DNA of 8,736 nucleotides from Caulobacteraceae bacterium. Lineage in GTDB: Bacteria > Pseudomonadota > Alphaproteobacteria > Caulobacterales > Caulobacteraceae. Under the pieces are notes generated by a model. The model had not been told where the DNA came from, made no database searches, and worked only from the letters and a program-made list of their open reading frames with translations. How positions within the stretch are numbered: position 1 is the first letter of the stretch; each line of letters begins with the position of its first letter. This document shows, piece by piece, positions 1 through 6,470 of this stretch. A program made the position numbers and the translations under genes. The stretch spans positions 1-8,736 of the forward strand of contig JANXWN010000189.1 of the NCBI GenBank assembly GCA_025351125.1, given 5' to 3'.

Positions 1-60
1 CGCCGGGGGGCGGATTCTGGGGCCATCGTGGCCCCTGTTGGCGGATTCTCGGACCAATCG

Positions 61-80
<20 letters not shown>
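1..80 (-). repeat. Tandem 31-32 bp repeat derived from the tRNA-Phe 3' end
   Basis: Read on the tRNA sense (minus) strand, the nonamer GAATCCGCC occurs three times, at 80-72, 48-40 and 17-9, so the period is 32 then 31 bp. The first copy is the 3' half of the tRNA T-arm. A second shared block, CCACGAT, lies at 63-57 and 31-25 in the same phase; in the first unit its CCA is the encoded 3' terminus of the tRNA. The second unit is therefore a diverged copy of the tRNA tail plus about 12 bp of downstream sequence. The third copy runs off the window edge, so the array may continue. Short repeats containing a tRNA 3' end are known downstream of E. coli tyrT; whether this array has any function is not visible here. 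Confidence 0.75.
19..35 (-). terminator. GC hairpin downstream of tRNA-Phe, possible terminator or processing element
   Basis: There is a perfect 6-bp stem, GGGGCC with GGCCCC, around the loop ACGAT, 26 bases past the tRNA 3' end. It sits inside the second unit of the tRNA-derived repeat. The first unit can also fold (67-51, stem with one bulged C, loop CGAT), but in a shifted pairing register and using the CCA end. No T-tract follows, so this is not a canonical intrinsic terminator. It could instead mark an RNase processing boundary or be incidental. Confidence 0.35.
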
Positions 81-136
<56 letters not shown>

Positions 137-155
137 CCGCCGCGCGGGAGCCGGG

Positions 156-184
156 TCTATAGGCAAGCCGTCGTCGCTTGTCCA
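156..184 (-). promoter_or_regulatory. Likely sigma70-type promoter of tRNA-Phe
   Basis: On the minus strand, TGGACA (184-179) and TATAGA (161-156) are separated by exactly 17 bp, close to the consensus -35 and -10 elements. Initiation would fall near position 149, about a dozen bases before the mature tRNA. The stretch between the -10 and the tRNA is almost all G and C. A GC-rich discriminator is the hallmark of stable-RNA promoters under stringent (ppGpp) control. The motif match is seen directly; the stringent control is inferred. Confidence 0.65.
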
Positions 185-362
185 CTACAAGACCCGCGGC
201 GAATGGGGTGAAGGCTTCGCAACCTTAACCTCCACAACCGCTCCAAACGCGCCGTCAAACCAGCGTGAAGAGCGACGCCCCACGCCCGCATCTTGTGTTC
301 GCGGAAATCGCGGCATTGAGAGTATATCGGTCGCCTCGGGGCTTGCTGACCAATCCGAGGCG
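185..362. other. Intergenic gap between yacG and the tRNA-Phe promoter
   Basis: I see no gene in this 178-bp stretch. Its only clear structure is an inverted repeat directly after the yacG stop codon: CGCCTCGG at 362-355 on the minus strand pairs with CCGAGGCG at 339-332, an 8-bp perfect stem with a 15-base loop. No T-run follows, so it may be a weak or factor-dependent terminator of the maf-RNase-yacG operon, or an mRNA 3'-end stabiliser. Confidence 0.45.
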
Positions 363-530
363 CTACCTATCGGCCGGTTTGCTCACGTCTTCGATGACGC
401 CGTTGTCGGAAATCACGTAATCTCCGTCCAACCAACGTTGCAAGTCTAGATCCGCGCACGGTACGGAGCAAAACGGGCGATAACTGGCCGCGACCGGCTT
501 CCCACAAATCGGGCACCCGCCTTTGGTCAT
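363..530 (-). CDS. yacG: YacG, small zinc-binding DNA gyrase inhibitor
   Basis: The product is 55 residues. Four cysteines, Cys6, Cys9, Cys21 and Cys25, form the C-x2-C-x11-C-x3-C zinc site of the YacG family, visible as CPICG near the start and RPFCSVPC in the middle. The conserved [15 protein letters not shown] block follows, ending in a short acidic tail. E. coli YacG binds the GyrB C-terminal region and blocks gyrase from binding DNA; that role is known for the family and inferred here. The ATG overlaps the stop codon of the upstream RNase gene as ATGA and has no clear ribosome-binding site, so it is probably made by translational coupling. E. coli YacG has a longer spacing between the cysteine pairs; the shorter spacing here is, from memory, common in alphaproteobacteria. 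It is the last gene of the maf operon. Confidence 0.93.
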   Translation of the reverse strand: MTKGGCPICGKPVAASYRPFCSVPCADLDLQRWLDGDYVISDNGVIEDVSKPADR

Positions 531-1573
531 GCGCGCGAAATTTGGAAGTCGGACCCGTCTCCGGGCAGCTCCGCCCGTAGGGACAATCGCGCGCCCAATT
601 TTGCGGTCAAAAGCGGTAGGGCGGCGACGGCGGCGGCGGTCACGTCAGGCGCGGCAACGCCAACAAACCGCCCGCCGCCGTCGGCCACGGCTTCGCGTTC
701 TAGCGCGCGAAGCAGGTTTAGCGCTCGCGTCAGGGCGCTGGGCTTGCCTAATTCGTCGCCCAGCACTTCGATGGTTGGACGCGCGCGGCGCGGTATCGTC
801 AATTCGAGCACCCCAAATCGACTGATTGCCCCCATGGTGACGCCGGGATTGTCGGGGCCGAACGCCGCGCGGGCGGCCGATATCAAGGCGGGCGCGTCGT
901 GGCCCCGTCCGACCAAATCGACCACGACCAATCCGCCTAGTCCTTTTAGGCGCAACACACGCGCCGCGACGCCTAAAGCCGCGAAGTTCGCGGCGCGGGC
1001 GGCCCGCTTGGCCTCGAGGCCGCCGCGATCGCCCAAATCGACGTCGACGGCGATCAAGGCGCGGGTCGGTTCGACGGCGATCGACCCGCCACCAGGGATT
1101 GCGAATACCGTCTGTAACGCCTCATCCTGGGCGCCGTCCGCCATCGCGCGCGCAACACCGCCGCTCCGGATTTCTGCGGCGTCGCGCGCAAACCCGAGCA
1201 ACTGTTCCTCGAGCGACGGAGCCTCGTGTAGGACCGCCGGCGGTCCCTCGGATGGTCCGATCAGGCGCGCCGAGGCCCCTTTACCGCGCCGCCCCTCGGT
1301 GCGAATCTCCACCTCGACCGCCTGTCCCTCGATGAGACGTCCGGTTTCGGCGGTCAAATTCAAAATGGCGTCCGGCCCTCCACCCACATCAAGAAACGCC
1401 AGTCCCGCCGCGCGGTCCAAGGCCCGAACCCGCGCCACCAGTCGCACGCCCAAAGCCTGGTTGCGCAAATCGTCGATGCGTTGAATGATCAAACGCTCCG
1501 GGCGCCCATCGAGAGTGACGACGCCGCGGCGTTCGCCGGCGGAATCGTCAAGGTAAAGACGTCGTTCGGTCAT
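527..1573 (-). CDS. Compact RNase E/G family ribonuclease
   Basis: The protein has 348 residues. The start at 1573 overlaps the maf stop as ATGA; extending the frame upstream would run deep into maf, so this start is preferred. Residues about 41-105 match the S1 RNA-binding domain, ending in a G-x-KGA segment. The DNase I-like catalytic core follows: [19 protein letters not shown] (162-179) and [12 protein letters not shown] (209-220). Asp177 and Asp219 match the magnesium ligands Asp303 and Asp346 of E. coli RNase E; the Asn305 position is Asp179. SRFGVLELT (251-259) is also conserved. Residues about 285-348 resemble the C-terminal small domain. Only about 55 residues separate the S1 and catalytic parts, against well over 150 in E. 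coli RNase E, so most of the 5'-sensor appears absent. The CPxCxG zinc-link is also missing. The role is probably RNA processing or decay; whether it replaces or supplements a full RNase E elsewhere is unknown. Confidence 0.88.
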   Translation of the reverse strand: MTERRLYLDDSAGERRGVVTLDGRPERLIIQRIDDLRNQALGVRLVARVRALDRAAGLAFLDVGGGPDAILNLTAETGRLIEGQAVEVEIRTEGRRGKGASARLIGPSEGPPAVLHEAPSLEEQLLGFARDAAEIRSGGVARAMADGAQDEALQTVFAIPGGGSIAVEPTRALIAVDVDLGDRGGLEAKRAARAANFAALGVAARVLRLKGLGGLVVVDLVGRGHDAPALISAARAAFGPDNPGVTMGAISRFGVLELTIPRRARPTIEVLGDELGKPSALTRALNLLRALEREAVADGGGRFVGVAAPDVTAAAVAALPLLTAKLGARLSLRAELPGDGSDFQISRA

Positions 1574-2166
1574 GCTGGTGCATAGCCCAAACCCGTCAAC
1601 AAGCCTATCGTCTCGTATAGCGGTAAGCCCACGACCGCGGTGTACGATCCGACAAGCCTGATGACATATCCCCCGGCCAGACCCTGAATCCGATAGCCGC
1701 CGGCCGCGCCGCGCCACTCCTCGCTGGCCAACAGGCGCGCGATATCGGGGCCGGCCAGACGCTTCATCGTCACCCGCGCTTCCGCCAAACGGCTTGCCGC
1801 GCGACCGTCCGGCGCGATAACGCTCACGGCAGTGACGACATGGTGGCCTCGAGCCGATAAACGCCGCAGCATAACCCGCGCTTCATCGGTAGTGAGCGGC
1901 TTTCCAAGAAGGCGTCGCTCGACGGCCACAACCGTATCGGCGCCCACGATAAAGGCGCCCGGATTACGCGCGGCTCCGACGACAGCTTTCGCTAGCGCCA
2001 GGCGTCCGGCGGCGCGTCGCGGCGTTTCGTCCTTGAGCGGCGTCTCGTCGATATCGCAAGGATCAATGCTATCAGGGATGATGCCCACCTGCGCCAATAG
2101 ATCCAGACGGCGAGGACTGGCGCTCGCCAGTACGAGCGTGCTGCGAAGTTGAGGCCGCGTGTTCAC
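1570..2166 (-). CDS. maf: Maf family nucleotide pyrophosphatase (YhdE-type, dTTP/UTP)
   Basis: The protein has 198 residues, the usual length for Maf. It opens with LVLASASPRR (11-20), the family signature that holds the nucleotide phosphates, followed by GADTVV (75-80) with the catalytic Asp77. GAAGGYRIQG (153-162) matches the GKAGGYxIQG motif of the YhdE subgroup, which hydrolyses dTTP, UTP and modified pyrimidine nucleotides to monophosphates. The 7-methyl-GTP-specific YceF subgroup carries a different sequence there. Maf is a cytoplasmic house-cleaning enzyme and has also been linked to septum control. The start is GTG; no in-frame ATG lies between it and the signature. It is the first gene of the operon and overlaps the RNase gene by four bases. 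In many alphaproteobacteria infA precedes maf; here a divergent ATPase gene does instead. Confidence 0.95.
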   Translation of the reverse strand: MNTRPQLRSTLVLASASPRRLDLLAQVGIIPDSIDPCDIDETPLKDETPRRAAGRLALAKAVVGAARNPGAFIVGADTVVAVERRLLGKPLTTDEARVMLRRLSARGHHVVTAVSVIAPDGRAASRLAEARVTMKRLAGPDIARLLASEEWRGAAGGYRIQGLAGGYVIRLVGSYTAVVGLPLYETIGLLTGLGYAPA

Positions 2167-2247
2167 CGCCGGTGCATAGCCGTATCGCCCGCGGTTGTCT
2201 TGAGTTGCGATGCGTTGGCTCTTGAATGTCGCCGTGGTGTGGTTAGG

Positions 2248-2276
2248 GTGAGACGGAATTAAAACAACTGTATGAG
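2248..2276 (+). promoter_or_regulatory. Candidate promoter for the MoxR ATPase gene
   Basis: GTGAGA (2248-2253) and TATGAG (2271-2276) are 17 bp apart, each matching four of six bases of the sigma70 consensus. The spacer is the most AT-rich stretch of this divergent region. Transcription would start near 2283, inside a 15-bp palindrome. The match is modest. I could not pick a convincing promoter for maf on the opposite strand of the same 142-bp spacer. Confidence 0.3.
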
Positions 2277-2290
2277 GGACGAATCGTCCC
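2276..2290. promoter_or_regulatory. 15-bp perfect palindrome upstream of the MoxR ATPase gene
   Basis: GGGACGA and TCGTCCC flank a central A, giving two 7-bp arms that are perfect inverted copies. It lies 18 bp before the MoxR start codon and overlaps the expected transcription start of the candidate promoter. It could be a repressor site or a short hairpin near the mRNA 5' end. No regulator can be assigned from the sequence. Confidence 0.4.
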
Positions 2291-2308
2291 GTTGGAGAGC
2301 TTCATCGC

Positions 2309-3181
2309 ATGAACAAACGTTTCGAAGGCACCCGCGACTATGTCGCGACGGACGATCTAAAAATCGCGGTCAATGCGGCGATCGCGCTGGAGCGCCCGCT
2401 GTTGATCAAGGGCGAACCTGGCACGGGCAAAACGGTGCTCGCTTATGAGATCGCCAAGGCGTTGGATGCACCTTTGATTACTTGGCACATCAAATCCACC
2501 ACCAAAGCCACACAAGGGCTCTACGAATATGAGGCGGTGACGCGCCTGCGGGACAGTCAATTGGGTGACGAGCGGGTTAAGGACGTGTCGAATTACATCA
2601 AAAAAGGCAAGCTGTGGGAGGCTTTCGACGCGGACGAACTGTCAGTGCTGTTGATCGACGAAATCGACAAGGCCGATATCGAGTTTCCGAACGACCTGTT
2701 GCAAGAACTCGATCGCATGGAATTTTATGTCTACGAAACCAACGAAACCATTCGCGCGAAAATTCGACCCGTCGTCTTGATAACCTCCAACAACGAAAAA
2801 GAGCTGCCGGACGCGTTCTTACGGCGCTGTTTCTTCCACTATATTCGCTTTCCTGAAGAAGAAACCATGCGCGCTATCATCGATGTGCACTTTCCGGGCA
2901 TTAAACAAAAACTCGTCGCCGAGGCGCTACGGATATTCTACGACATCCGAAAGGTGCCGGGCCTGAAGAAAAAGCCGTCCACCTCGGAACTTTTAGACTG
3001 GCTGAAGTTATTGATGGTGGAGGATATCGACGCCGATGCTTTACGCGAACGCGACCCGACCAAGTTGATCCCGCCGCTGCATGGCGCGTTGTTAAAAAAC
3101 GAACAAGATGTGCATCTGTTCGAACGCTTGGCGTTTTTGGCTCGACGTGAAGGGTCAGGCGCGAGGCCGGGCCAAAATTAG
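2309..3181 (+). CDS. MoxR-type AAA+ ATPase
   Basis: The protein has 290 residues and is probably a cytoplasmic chaperone-like ATPase. It has a Walker A motif, GEPGTGKT (35-42), a Walker B motif, VLLIDEIDKAD (113-123), a sensor-1 TSNNEKELPDAF (159-170), paired arginines R172-R173 in the arginine-finger position, and a sensor-2-like STSELLDWLK (224-233). The helical insert and sequence style match the MoxR group, which usually acts with a von Willebrand factor A (CoxE-like) partner to activate metalloenzymes or remodel complexes. A GGAGA ribosome-binding site lies about ten bases before the ATG. The usual VWA gene is not next to it: the following gene encodes an unrelated lipoprotein after an 82-bp gap. 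The substrate is unknown, and the name is family-level only. Confidence 0.92.
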   Translation: MNKRFEGTRDYVATDDLKIAVNAAIALERPLLIKGEPGTGKTVLAYEIAKALDAPLITWHIKSTTKATQGLYEYEAVTRLRDSQLGDERVKDVSNYIKKGKLWEAFDADELSVLLIDEIDKADIEFPNDLLQELDRMEFYVYETNETIRAKIRPVVLITSNNEKELPDAFLRRCFFHYIRFPEEETMRAIIDVHFPGIKQKLVAEALRIFYDIRKVPGLKKKPSTSELLDWLKLLMVEDIDADALRERDPTKLIPPLHGALLKNEQDVHLFERLAFLARREGSGARPGQN

Positions 3182-3263
3182 CGCCCCCCGCCTTACGGTT
3201 AATTCACTGGACCGAACCGGCGCGCCGCGCTGACAATGGACCTGCACAAACGGAGGAGCGGGC

Positions 3264-3947
3264 ATGTCGATTAGGCGTATTTCAGTGATAGGCGCGGCGG
3301 TCATCGGATTGGCAGGGTGTAATCCGCCGCATCCACGTCCCAGGCTCGACGCGCCTTTGCGCGCCATCGCGACGCTAGATTGCCCGCAAGAAGCGCATGA
3401 TCTCACGCTCAAGTCGGCAGCGTCCGACGGCCAGAATTGCCTTTACGGCACCGACGATGGGGCCCAGGTCATGCTGCAACTGGTCAAGCTTACGGGCGGC
3501 GACGCGCAAGCGGCGCTCGCTCCGATGGAAGCGCGCCTAAAAGCGGAGCTGCCGCCCGATTCGCAGACCACGGCCTCGACGGCCACCGACAAAGATGTGG
3601 TGGACATCAACGTACCTGGCCTTCACGTCCACGCTAAGGGCTCGGATACGAAATCTGGCGGCCGCGACAACGCGCAAGTTGAGATTGGCTCCCACGGCGG
3701 CGTCGGGTTGTCGATCAACGCCACGGATGGCGGGACTCGAGTTCTCATTGATGGTCGTGGTTCGGGTATCCGACGCACATTTATATTAACGACCGATCAC
3801 CCCGGACCGCATGGCTATAAGATGGTTGGTTACGAAGCGGAAGGGCCTGTCGGCGGCCCCCTCGTCGTAGCTTCGGTGATGACCAAGGACGATGAGGGTC
3901 TGCGCGACGACATGCAATTTCTTTTGAAGCATAACGTCGGCGGTTGA
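3264..3947 (+). CDS. Predicted lipoprotein of unknown function
   Basis: The product has 227 residues. A basic N-terminus (RR at 4-5) and hydrophobic core lead to a lipobox LAGC ending at Cys19, so it should be lipidated and held in a membrane facing the periplasm. The +2 residue is Asn, not the Asp that retains lipoproteins in the inner membrane of enterics. After a proline-rich linker, two cysteines (40 and 59) frame a short region and could form a disulfide. The middle (about 100-170) is rich in Asp, Thr, Gly and His with alternating hydrophobic residues, suggesting beta structure. The C-terminal segment (about 205-227) is acidic then basic. GGAGG seven bases before the ATG supports the start. 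I do not recognise a characterised family, although the pattern resembles short hypothetical proteins I associate with Caulobacterales and relatives. It probably has its own promoter, since 82 bp separate it from the ATPase gene. Confidence 0.82.
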   Translation: MSIRRISVIGAAVIGLAGCNPPHPRPRLDAPLRAIATLDCPQEAHDLTLKSAASDGQNCLYGTDDGAQVMLQLVKLTGGDAQAALAPMEARLKAELPPDSQTTASTATDKDVVDINVPGLHVHAKGSDTKSGGRDNAQVEIGSHGGVGLSINATDGGTRVLIDGRGSGIRRTFILTTDHPGPHGYKMVGYEAEGPVGGPLVVASVMTKDDEGLRDDMQFLLKHNVGG

Positions 3948-3959
3948 CGTGCGCGACGC

Positions 3960-3988
3960 TTGAACTCTCACAGGCGCGCTCGTAGACG
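3960..3988 (+). promoter_or_regulatory. Candidate promoter of the pyrF operon
   Basis: TTGAAC (3960-3965) and TAGACG (3983-3988) are separated by 17 bp in the 62-bp gap before pyrF. The -35 is reasonable and the -10 weak. A 9-bp direct repeat, GACGCTTGA, occurs at 3955-3963 and 3985-3993, one copy overlapping each element. A start near 3994 would leave a very short leader containing the GAGGAG ribosome-binding site (3997-4002). Confidence 0.3.
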
Positions 3989-4009
3989 CTTGATCCGAGG
4001 AGATCGGGC

Positions 4010-4807
4010 GTGAAATTCGCGGAAAAACTCGACCGGGGTTGGGCGGCGTCCGGTGCGCGGCTATGCGTCGGGCTCGATCCCCTTGTCGCGCGGTTCGCGC
4101 CGGAGTTCGTGAGCGCGTCGCGCCCGATATTGTCTTTCAATAGGCACGTGATCGACTTAGTCGGCGATCTGGTGTGCGCCTTCAAGCCCCAGGCCGCGCA
4201 TCATGGCGCGAACGGCGCGGAACATGATCTTGCCGATACCATCGCCTATATCCGGCAAACAGCGCCGCATGCCCTGGTGATTCTCGACGCCAAGCGCGGT
4301 GATATCGGTTCGACGGCGGCTCTCTATGCGCGCGAGGCGTTTGATCGCTACGGCGCCGATGCGGTGACGGTCAATCCGTATATGGGTGATGATACGGTGC
4401 TGCCGTTTCTGGATCGCCCGGATCGCGGCGCCGTGGTGCTCTGCCGCACAAGCAATCCTGATGCGGCGCGCTTTCAAGACGCCATGATCGGCTGTGATCC
4501 TCTGTACATCGCCGTCGCCCGGCGGGCGCAGACGGCGTGGAATACCCGTCGTAACGTCATGCTGGTGGTCGGCGCGACCAAGATCGATGATATGAAGAGC
4601 ATCCGCGCGGCCGCCCCCGATGTGCCGTTTCTCGTGCCCGGCATCGGCGAGCAGGGCGGCGCACCCGCTGACGTCGTACGCGCGGGCGCGAAGGGGGACG
4701 GCGGTGGTCTGGTCATTTCCGCCTCGCGTTCGATTTTGTACGCCGGCGATGCGGCGGCGATCCGGCGCGCGGCCGAACAGGCGCATCGGGAATTGGCGAT
4801 ATCATGA
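4010..4807 (+). CDS. pyrF: Orotidine 5'-phosphate decarboxylase (type 2)
   Basis: The protein has 265 residues and catalyses the last step of UMP synthesis, OMP to UMP plus CO2, in the cytoplasm. The catalytic charge network is visible: Lys59 in FKPQ, then ILDAKRGDIGSTA (91-103) with Asp93, Lys95 and Asp98. The phosphate-binding end of the TIM barrel shows in VPGIGEQGG (209-217) and ISASRSI (236-242). The FKPQ, DAKRGDIGSTA and GIGEQGG motifs and the length place it in the longer type 2 group rather than the short E. coli type. The start is GTG, chosen because GAGGAG sits seven bases upstream and the protein then begins at the expected point of the barrel. It is the first gene of a three-gene coupled operon; its stop overlaps the next start as ATGA. 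Confidence 0.96.
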   Translation: MKFAEKLDRGWAASGARLCVGLDPLVARFAPEFVSASRPILSFNRHVIDLVGDLVCAFKPQAAHHGANGAEHDLADTIAYIRQTAPHALVILDAKRGDIGSTAALYAREAFDRYGADAVTVNPYMGDDTVLPFLDRPDRGAVVLCRTSNPDAARFQDAMIGCDPLYIAVARRAQTAWNTRRNVMLVVGATKIDDMKSIRAAAPDVPFLVPGIGEQGGAPADVVRAGAKGDGGGLVISASRSILYAGDAAAIRRAAEQAHRELAIS

Positions 4808-5436
4808 CGCGCCGGGACGCCGAACCCCGCGCTTGGCAGCGGATGCTATCGGGGCGGCGGCTTGACCTGTTGGACCCCTCCCCACTCGATATCGAAGTCG
4901 AGGACATTGCGCACGGCCTCGCCCGCGTCGCCCGTTGGAACGGCCAAACGGTTGGCGATCACCCTTTTTCGGTCGCGCAACATTCAGTGGTGGTGGAAGA
5001 AATCGTCGCCCACATGCAACCGGCGTTAGAGCCGCGTTGGCGACTCGCCGCCCTGCTGCACGACGCCGCGGAATACGTCATCGGCGACATGATCTCCCCT
5101 TTTAAGGCGGCGCTCGGCCTCGACTACCGCACCTTCGAAGTCCGTCTGGAAAACGCCATCCATTTGAGGTTCGGATTGCCGGCGCGCGCACCCGCGCCGA
5201 TCAAGGCGCTGATCAAAGCCGCGGATCAGGCTTGCGCGTTTTTCGAAGCGACGCAATTGGCCGGTTTCGGTCAAGAGGAGGCGCTGCTGTTGTTCGGCAA
5301 ACCGCCGCGCGGTTATCATTTGTTGATTGTCGCCCTTTCGCCGCGAGAGGCGCAAGAGCGCTATTTGCAGCGTCACCATTTGTTGTGTGAGGCGGCTGGC
5401 TATTTGGGTGCGGCTTCGGCGTTTGACAGCGAATGA
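4804..5436 (+). CDS. HD-domain phosphohydrolase (YfbR-like nucleotidase/dNTPase superfamily)
   Basis: The protein has 210 residues with a complete HD metal site: His60 in SVAQHS, His86-Asp87 in LLHDAAEYVIGD, and Asp141 in KAADQ. The front end, GRRLDLLDPSPLDIEVEDIA (17-36) followed by LARVARWNG, is typical of a bacterial and phage HD group that includes 5'-deoxynucleotidases (YfbR) and, as I recall, the phage dATP triphosphohydrolase DatZ. It probably hydrolyses a nucleotide phosphate; the substrate cannot be read from sequence. It starts inside the pyrF stop codon and ends inside the next start codon, both as ATGA, with only weak ribosome-binding sequence, so production should be coupled to PyrF. 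Its place between a pyrimidine enzyme and an NrtR-like regulator supports a nucleotide substrate. Confidence 0.88.
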   Translation: MTRRDAEPRAWQRMLSGRRLDLLDPSPLDIEVEDIAHGLARVARWNGQTVGDHPFSVAQHSVVVEEIVAHMQPALEPRWRLAALLHDAAEYVIGDMISPFKAALGLDYRTFEVRLENAIHLRFGLPARAPAPIKALIKAADQACAFFEATQLAGFGQEEALLLFGKPPRGYHLLIVALSPREAQERYLQRHHLLCEAAGYLGAASAFDSE

Positions 5437-6413
5437 GCCGATCAGTCGTCATCGGCTTGTCGGCGGTGATCGTCGCCTTGCGGGACGGCGAAGCCAGCGT
5501 TTTGACCGTGCGGCCCAAGGATGCACGCACTGACCGGACGTCCACGCTCGAGGGGCTGCCGTTCGGGCCGTTCGATCCGGATGATCAGCGCACGTTCGAT
5601 TTGGCCATGCGTGACTATGTGACCCGTCAAACGCGCTTTGAGTTGGGTTACGTCGAGCAACTCTACACCTTCGGCGACAAGGGTCGCGACGCGCCACTGG
5701 CTGATGTCGGCGCCGGCGGCGCGCGCGTGATTTCGGTCGGTTATCTGGCCCTCGCGCCAACGGCGGTGGATACTCAGGCGCCCGACACCGCCTGGTCATC
5801 GTGGTCGCGATTTTTTCCGTGGGAGGATTGGCGTGACGGGCGGCCCGATCTGATTGACCGGGCAATCGCCCCGGCGCTGAAAAAATGGACGGCGCGGTTC
5901 CCTGCGCGCGGCAGTCGCGCCGGCTTGCTGTTCGCCTTGGATGGCGCACGCTGGAACGAAGAGCGGGTGTTGGAGCGCTATGAGCTCCTGTACGAAGCGG
6001 GACTCGCTCCGGAAGCGGCGCGCGACCGCGACCGCGCGCAAGGGGGCGAACCCATTGAGCCGCGGGCCCTGTCTCCGGCCTTCGGCGAACCGATGATCTC
6101 CGATCACCGCCGCATCCTCGCCACCGGACTTGGACGCCTGCGTGGAAAGTTAAAATATCGACCGGTGATCTTCGAACTGATGGGCGAGGAGTTTACGCTC
6201 TCGTCCCTGCAACGCGCCGTCGAAGCGGTATCCGGCGTCGCGCTGCACAAACAGAACTTCCGCCGCGTGGTCGAACGCACCGACTTGGTCGAGGGTCTTG
6301 GCCGTATGGACGCCGACACCGGCGGCAGGCCCGCCGAGCTATTTCGTTTTCGCCGCGAGATTCTGGAGGGAAGGCCCGCGTCGGGTCTGTCTTTAAGTCT
6401 ACTGCGCGATTGA
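5433..6413 (+). CDS. NrtR-like regulator: degenerate Nudix domain plus winged helix
   Basis: The protein has 326 residues. The N-terminal part follows the Nudix fold: VVIGLSAVIVALRDGE (5-20), then YVEQLYTFGD (73-82) and ARVISVGYLALAP (97-109), sequences typical of NrtR regulators. Where the Nudix box (G-x5-E-x7-REUxEExGU) should be, about 41-72, the sequence reads LPFGPFDPDD and later MRDYVTRQTRFELG; the catalytic glutamates are absent, so it is probably a non-catalytic ligand sensor. The C-terminal part, about 235-308, matches the NrtR winged helix: KLKYRPVIFELM, EEFTLSSLQRAVEA, HKQNFRRVVERTDLVE and GGRPAELFRF. NrtR proteins repress NAD genes and respond to ADP-ribose or related nucleotides. 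An insert of about 100 residues (120-220) makes it longer than classic NrtR. In some alphaproteobacteria such proteins are labelled NAD regulator. It overlaps the HD gene as ATGA. Targets are unknown. Confidence 0.86.
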   Translation: MSRSVVIGLSAVIVALRDGEASVLTVRPKDARTDRTSTLEGLPFGPFDPDDQRTFDLAMRDYVTRQTRFELGYVEQLYTFGDKGRDAPLADVGAGGARVISVGYLALAPTAVDTQAPDTAWSSWSRFFPWEDWRDGRPDLIDRAIAPALKKWTARFPARGSRAGLLFALDGARWNEERVLERYELLYEAGLAPEAARDRDRAQGGEPIEPRALSPAFGEPMISDHRRILATGLGRLRGKLKYRPVIFELMGEEFTLSSLQRAVEAVSGVALHKQNFRRVVERTDLVEGLGRMDADTGGRPAELFRFRREILEGRPASGLSLSLLRD

Positions 6414-6470
6414 GCGGCGTATGACCCTGCCGCATGCCCGCAAAAACAAACCTAAAACGAGGAAATGCTT

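Noticed and set aside
744..1484. 246-residue plus-strand open frame
   Set aside because: It is antisense to the RNase gene, with a low-complexity Ser/Pro/Arg/Ala composition typical of shadow frames in GC-rich DNA, and it has no recognisable motif.
2163..2177. Four-codon frame ATG...TGA overlapping the maf GTG start as GTGA (minus)
   Set aside because: Such a tiny frame is expected by chance and has no ribosome-binding site; a leader-peptide role cannot be supported.
3955..3993. 9-bp direct repeat GACGCTTGA as an operator for the NrtR-like protein
   Set aside because: NrtR sites are palindromic; a 9-bp direct repeat in GC-rich DNA is weak evidence, so it is only noted with the candidate promoter.
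3781..4185. 134-residue minus-strand frame across the lipoprotein end and pyrF start
   Set aside because: It overlaps two well-supported plus-strand genes and shows no family features.
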